Assembly: GCF_018866245.1 (NCBI RefSeq) | Contig: NZ_CP076458.1 | Location: 3,348,001 to 3,412,000, forward strand | Source: Novisyntrophococcus fermenticellae | GTDB taxonomy: Bacteria; Bacillota; Clostridia; Lachnospirales; Lachnospiraceae | Direction of reading: 5' to 3' | DNA length: 64,000 nt | Part shown: positions 59,620 through 64,000 of the stretch, one piece after another | How positions within the stretch are numbered: the stretch's first letter is position 1 | Layout: every line of letters begins with the position of its first letter | Position numbers and translations under genes: made by a program | Notes under the pieces: model-generated | The model's input: the letters and a program-made list of their open reading frames with translations, nothing else | What the model was told of the DNA's origin: nothing | Databases searched by the model: none

Positions 59620-61068
59620 TCACAGCTTTAATCCCTCATACGAGGAAAAAAATTCTTTTATTGTAGTCTTACTTATCAGTCCTGGTTTTCCATCCATATC
59701 CGTAACAAGATAAAAGTTTTCATCATATTTTGAATATGTGATAATCTTGTCTCCATCATCCATATGAATAGTAATTTTCATTTCAGGCTGATTTACATCT
59801 TCTAAACCTAAGTCTTTACTTTGAGCAGTCATACCTGTCATCTTATTAAAAAAGATATCAAACTTACTGGTATCAATTTTCTTATTGTCACATTGATAAG
59901 TTGCATCTCCAGCTGTGCTTTCATCCTTTTTAGAAGTATCCTTAAGTGTTCTGTCTATTTCTTTTTTTACACCCTTATACTCTACTGTCAGTCCGGTTAC
60001 TTTATTTTTTGTAACTGTAACAATTGACATATCCCAGAAGCTTTCTGCTTTTTGATTTATTATAGCTTCCAAAGACTCAGCCGACATTGTATGAACCTCC
60101 CGCGATCCCTCCATATTCACATAATAGGATCCTTTACTATTCTTGATTCCAACATTCAAAGTCATCGTCTCTTCTACCAAAACGCCATTCTCAGAGGAAG
60201 AAGCGCTTGCATCGCTGGACAAACTTTTCTTTTTGTTGTTTTTACTTTCATTCTCTTTATTCTTCATATAATGAACCTGGATTACTGTCTGCGGATGATC
60301 CAGACCGTATTGTTCCATATTATCACCTTTATAATCCACCAGATTCTCAAACTTCAGTCCTGTTATGCTGGATTCCAAAGTACTTACAGATCCGCTTCCT
60401 GCCTTATATTGATTTCCCTGCTTATCTGTCACATACCATATTCCATCACCACTATCTCCTTTCAATTGAATAGGATCAGAATCTTTTTCGATCTTTATCT
60501 CCTTTATATCAGCTGCTGTAATTACCGGATATTTTTCACCGACAGCTAATCCCATCCTCTCTGTAGGAAGCAATGATTTAACATCTTTATTCACAACATA
60601 TATAACATTCTTCTCATCATTCATATAAACATATGTATTACTTGTTGTTAAATTCTTTGTGCCTATATGAAGTGACGTTGTCCCCTCTTTTGTAGTTATA
60701 TCTATTGTGTTTTCAGGCTCATTCAGTCCATATTCTGACAAATCCTTTGCATCCTCTATTTTTTGTGTCGCATGCAATGCTGCCATACCCTCTGCAACAG
60801 AGTCAATTTTAGAAGTATCTAACGGAAAACTTTCTTCACCATCTAAAGTCCATGTATCTTTTTTAGAAAATGATATTTTTTCTCCCGCTACTTCAAATGC
60901 TATTCCGGTAATATCAGAGGTTTTTAAATCCGTTACTGTTATCTCATCAGTATCTTCTTTCTTCCCTATATCTTTCGTATTATGGGTTTTCATGACAAAA
61001 TACACACCTAGTAAAATTATTAAAACAGCCAGACAAAGCACCGGCTTTAACCATTGCTTTTTCCTCAT
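59620..61068 (-). CDS. DUF4340-type membrane-anchored protein of an ABC export locus
   Basis: 482 residues. One N-terminal membrane helix (KPVLCLAVLIILLGVYFVM, about 8-26), then repeated extracellular beta-rich domains (SDITGIAFEVAGEKISFSKK, about 55-75; GITVEYKG-type repeats later), as in DUF4340 proteins. It starts with ATG at 61068, overlapping the GldG-like stop codon (ATGA). DUF4340 proteins accompany GldG/GldF-type transporters; the function is unknown. Confidence 0.8.
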   Translation of the reverse strand: MRKKQWLKPVLCLAVLIILLGVYFVMKTHNTKDIGKKEDTDEITVTDLKTSDITGIAFEVAGEKISFSKKDTWTLDGEESFPLDTSKIDSVAEGMAALHATQKIEDAKDLSEYGLNEPENTIDITTKEGTTSLHIGTKNLTTSNTYVYMNDEKNVIYVVNKDVKSLLPTERMGLAVGEKYPVITAADIKEIKIEKDSDPIQLKGDSGDGIWYVTDKQGNQYKAGSGSVSTLESSITGLKFENLVDYKGDNMEQYGLDHPQTVIQVHYMKNKENESKNNKKKSLSSDASASSSENGVLVEETMTLNVGIKNSKGSYYVNMEGSREVHTMSAESLEAIINQKAESFWDMSIVTVTKNKVTGLTVEYKGVKKEIDRTLKDTSKKDESTAGDATYQCDNKKIDTSKFDIFFNKMTGMTAQSKDLGLEDVNQPEMKITIHMDDGDKIITYSKYDENFYLVTDMDGKPGLISKTTIKEFFSSYEGLKL

Positions 61069-62573
61069 CACTGTTTTCTCCTCTTCATCCAGATAATAAA
61101 ACCGGCTAATAGGAATAGCACCGGAATCACACCCATTGTTATGATACTCCAAAAACTTGCACTATAGGCCGTAATATTCAGATTGCTAACGGAGAGACTT
61201 TTACTGGGAATAGATACAACACTTGATTTATCCACATTACTCATACTGGTAAGCACACTGGATATTACACTTGTATTTCCTCCATTTACCATATGATCTA
61301 CATCATCACTTAACATATTTACAGCGGAAAAATATACAAGATTTGCTTCTTTTTCATCCCCCACATTCTCTGTTACTGAAACTCCCACATCAAATTTTCC
61401 TGTTTCATCTCCATCATCTTTTTCAGCACTGATTTTTCCTTCGTCTGTAATATTCTTTATATACGCACGCTCTGTAGTGGAAATAAGACTCGTTATGGTC
61501 AATGTATCCCTGTAATTATCCAATTTTTTAATTGCCTGAGCATCTGGAGTAAGCACATATGTATTGCCCGACAGATCAGATGTTATATCCGAACTTCCAC
61601 TTAAATCTGGAATCAGATAATCCGGATGTTTTGGAATATAATGTTGATTATCCCCTTCTATAATTAGACCCTTATCTCTTTGTAATCCATAATTTCTAAG
61701 AATAGATTCAAAATTTGTCAATTCATTTTCATTAACAGAAGAAAATATAAACACTTTTCCTCCATTCTCCAAGTATGCAATAACTTTATCTGCTTCCTCC
61801 TTTGACAGGTCCTTCTGAGGCGCTGCTATTAAAAGTATATCTGTATCTTCTGGAACATTTTCGCTGGTCAGAAGATTTAAAGACTTAATCTCCATATTTG
61901 CTTTTTCTATAGAGTCTTTTAAATTGGATCCCAATTCTGTTTCTTCATGTCCGGTAAGTGTATAAAGTACCGGCATATCATCATTTGTCACATAATTTAA
62001 AGCACTTACAATCTGACCTTCTCCGTCAAATCCTGTTGTTTGCTGTGACATTGTCTGATAATTTACCTCGGATTGGTATAATGTGCTTTGACTTAATACC
62101 TTACTTTTATTCCCATTTACTACAATTACGCTTCCACTACTCACGTTATCAGAAGTATATTTTGTCGCAAATGTTGGATGAAGATCAGGATCAATCGTTT
62201 TAACTTTTATATTACTTGATGCCTCTTTAAAATTTTTCAACAGCTTTGATATATTATCATCTTCACTTCCACTCTTAACATAATAATACAATGTCACTTT
62301 ATCCGAAAGATCTTTTACTGCTTTCTTTCCTTCTTTACTCAATGTGTATAGTTTCTGATCACTAACATCAATCTGAGTTATGGAAGACGGAAGCTGTCCG
62401 AATACCAAATTTACTACTATCACAACTGCTATCACAATTACTGTCATAATAGATGAATAAGATCCTTGTTTCAGGTGCTTCTTTTGTTCTTCTCCAGTAA
62501 ATGTATTTTTTAGGTTTTTAAATGTAAACTTTCGCTTTAATTCAGATAATTTATTCTTTAAATCAAATTTCAT
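61068..62573 (-). CDS. GldG-like ABC transporter-associated protein
   Basis: 501 residues. A basic N-terminus, a membrane helix (IMTVIVIAVVIVVNLVFG, about 42-59), a long extracellular region starting with QIDVSDQKLYTLSKEGK and including VLYTLTGHEETELG and ILLIAAPQKDLSKEEADKV, then a C-terminal membrane helix (about 470-495). This is the Gld-type ABC auxiliary protein (DUF4350-like/ABC_transp_aux). It overlaps the DUF4340 gene and follows the permease by 13 bp. Confidence 0.87.
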   Translation of the reverse strand: MKFDLKNKLSELKRKFTFKNLKNTFTGEEQKKHLKQGSYSSIMTVIVIAVVIVVNLVFGQLPSSITQIDVSDQKLYTLSKEGKKAVKDLSDKVTLYYYVKSGSEDDNISKLLKNFKEASSNIKVKTIDPDLHPTFATKYTSDNVSSGSVIVVNGNKSKVLSQSTLYQSEVNYQTMSQQTTGFDGEGQIVSALNYVTNDDMPVLYTLTGHEETELGSNLKDSIEKANMEIKSLNLLTSENVPEDTDILLIAAPQKDLSKEEADKVIAYLENGGKVFIFSSVNENELTNFESILRNYGLQRDKGLIIEGDNQHYIPKHPDYLIPDLSGSSDITSDLSGNTYVLTPDAQAIKKLDNYRDTLTITSLISTTERAYIKNITDEGKISAEKDDGDETGKFDVGVSVTENVGDEKEANLVYFSAVNMLSDDVDHMVNGGNTSVISSVLTSMSNVDKSSVVSIPSKSLSVSNLNITAYSASFWSIITMGVIPVLFLLAGFIIWMKRRKQ

Positions 62574-62586
62574 CTATATCTCCCTC

Positions 62587-63450
62587 CTAACTCCAACGTC
62601 TCTTCTGCATGGTCTGATTTGCAAGAAAAAGACATATTATAACTACTGATAAAAAATAAACAATTCCATTAATATCCAGAACGCCATTAATAAAATTATC
62701 AAAATGACTGGTAAAATTAAAAATGCCAAAAAATTTCTGTATTAAGCCTTCCAGCAATGATGGTTTAACAATATATGATATAATTAATGTAACTTCAGCA
62801 AGAAGTGTAATAGTCCCTGTAATAATTACATTTTTTATCATTGACCCAATCCAGAGGCAGACTAAAAAAATTAACAGGATAAATGCAGCCAGCGAAGCCT
62901 TTGCAGTCTGAGGAAATAATCCTGCGATTCCTTCTGAAACATAACTCAAAAATAAAATTGCAAAGGATAAAACTGCTGCAATTACCTGGTTTTCTGTAAC
63001 GGACGATAAAAAAACCCCAACAGCCATTTCAGCACATCCCAGCAGTAAGAATCCTAATATAGAGGTATAGGACATTCCCATGGAAACAGTACCAAATTTC
63101 TTTAATATCAGCGGATAAAGAGATATAACAAACAAAGGTACCAAAAAAATAGTTAGCAAAGCAAAATATTTACCGGTTATGATCTCGCCAATTTTAATTG
63201 GTGCAGTTAAAAGCAACTGGTCTGTTTTTTGTTTTCTCTCCTCAGCAATGACACGCATTGTCAAAATTGGGACTGCAATTAAAAAAACAAATGTTGCATT
63301 GCTTAATGTATCACCAATTCTTGGCCATGCGGAACCTATATTAATTGCTCCAAAATATAGCCCAACAACCCCCAGAATAAATGCCATGAAAACATAACCA
63401 ATCATTGAGGTCAGATAACTTTTCAACTCTCTTCTATAGATTGCCCTCAT
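62587..63450 (-). CDS. ABC-2 type permease (GldF-like)
   Basis: 287 residues with six membrane helices. It starts MRAIYRRELKSYLTSMIGYVF and has the segment VIAEERKQKTDQLLLTAPI (about 66-84), common to ABC-2 permeases of the Gld/Nos group. It overlaps the ATPase gene by 4 bp. Confidence 0.9.
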   Translation of the reverse strand: MRAIYRRELKSYLTSMIGYVFMAFILGVVGLYFGAINIGSAWPRIGDTLSNATFVFLIAVPILTMRVIAEERKQKTDQLLLTAPIKIGEIITGKYFALLTIFLVPLFVISLYPLILKKFGTVSMGMSYTSILGFLLLGCAEMAVGVFLSSVTENQVIAAVLSFAILFLSYVSEGIAGLFPQTAKASLAAFILLIFLVCLWIGSMIKNVIITGTITLLAEVTLIISYIVKPSLLEGLIQKFFGIFNFTSHFDNFINGVLDINGIVYFLSVVIICLFLANQTMQKRRWS

Positions 63451-64000
63451 TCTGTTTTCTCCTCCTTTAATTCAACATCTTCCAACTCCGAAATATTTTC
63501 TATCTCAGAATCATTTTCTATCTCGTCACTATCCTTTATCTGATGCTCAATCGCCTCCGTATCATGCTCAGTCAGTTCCAGAAAAACATCTTCAAGTGAC
63601 ATTGCATATAACTGCATTTTAAAAATAGGGATATTCAACTTTGCCAGCTTGTAGAATATAATTTCCCTTAAATCGACATCTTTTGAAGTTGTAAGAGAAA
63701 CATCCACACAGCCTTCTTCCTGAGAATCTGAATATTTAATATTCTCCATATTTGGAATTGTTGCAAATTCTGATACAATTATTCCCAAATCACCCTTTAC
63801 TGTAAACTCTAAAGTATTGGATCCCACCAGATGATTGCTCAGATTTTCAGGGGTATCACTGGCAACCAGTTTTCCATGGGAAATTATCATCACATAATCA
63901 CAAACCGCACTGACTTCTGACAATATATGAGAACTTAATATAACTGTATGTTTTTCTCCCAGACTTTTTATGAGATCTCTGATTTCAATCATCTGCTTGG
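63447..64000 (-). CDS. ABC transporter ATP-binding protein, C-terminal part (runs off window)
   Basis: The visible 184 codons begin inside the ATPase domain (KQMIEIRDLIKSLGEKHTVILSSHILSEV), which contains the H-loop SSH. Walker A and the signature are outside the window. A C-terminal domain of about 130 residues ends in an unusually Glu-rich tail with ENDSEIENISELEDVELKEE. With the permease, GldG-like and DUF4340 proteins it forms a Gld-type export system. Confidence 0.88.
   Translation of the reverse strand, partial: KQMIEIRDLIKSLGEKHTVILSSHILSEVSAVCDYVMIISHGKLVASDTPENLSNHLVGSNTLEFTVKGDLGIIVSEFATIPNMENIKYSDSQEEGCVDVSLTTSKDVDLREIIFYKLAKLNIPIFKMQLYAMSLEDVFLELTEHDTEAIEHQIKDSDEIENDSEIENISELEDVELKEEKTE

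Overview
The window looks like a chromosomal segment of an anaerobic, moderately AT-rich Firmicute of the Lachnospiraceae (Clostridium cluster XIVa). The reasons are strong GGAGG ribosome binding sites, a T-box ahead of ileS, a lysine riboswitch, a HydE maturase, an NADH-linked formate dehydrogenase, and family-typical genes such as DUF3881, DUF4446 and Wadjet-like JetA/JetB. The species cannot be named from the sequence. The right end carries parA-parB-DUF4446-serS, two perfect parS sites and a DnaA-box-like sequence, so it is probably near the chromosome origin.

Layout. 1-10 kb (mostly minus strand): start of glycogen phosphorylase, T-box-controlled ileS of the long type, a decayed hydrolase, a DEDD exonuclease that may be leaderless, aroK (plus), tcdA-hydE, and an OhrR-flavodoxin-glutathione peroxidase operon with its own operator. 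10-19.2 kb (plus): one long operon with three subunits of an NAD-linked formate dehydrogenase followed by molybdenum cofactor genes moeA, mobA, a phosphatase-superfamily protein, an unknown protein and a MobB-NTPase fusion. 19.2-23 kb (minus): a lysine-type ABC importer behind a lysine riboswitch, with a lactonase-like gene last. 23-29.6 kb: pepF, then a methionine importer operon (metN-metI-metQ) split by an IS110-family element. The operon is preceded by an unusual 31-residue leader peptide with 10 Met and 4 Cys codons and an intrinsic terminator, which looks like translation-coupled attenuation.

29.6-43.8 kb: an acyltransferase-like gene, L-asparaginase, a P-type ATPase, and a MukBEF/Wadjet-like operon (jetA-jetB-jetC) in which a large SNF2-family ATPase sits where a JetD nuclease would be expected. 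43.8-47.6 kb (plus): DMT transporter with a palindrome at its transcription start, PerR-like regulator, a QueD-like protein lacking the usual catalytic Cys, and a sortase-anchored surface protein with four nearly identical repeats. 47.6-50.9 kb: an accessory scrap heap with an unknown fragment, an IS3 transposase piece, a truncated ParA, an SDR gene, a small element-type protein, a TTAGCA-rich stretch, tRNA-Arg(CCT) and two decayed tRNA-like copies. 50.9-64 kb (mostly minus): xanthine/uracil-type permease, two uncharacterised genes, serS, the par locus, a hydrolase, and a Gld-type ABC export system running off the end.

Three things deserve most attention. They are the methionine/cysteine-rich leader peptide ahead of metNI, the JetABC-SNF2 operon without a visible JetD, and the IS110 element with a structured non-coding left end bounded by a 28-nt inverted repeat (a bridge RNA candidate).
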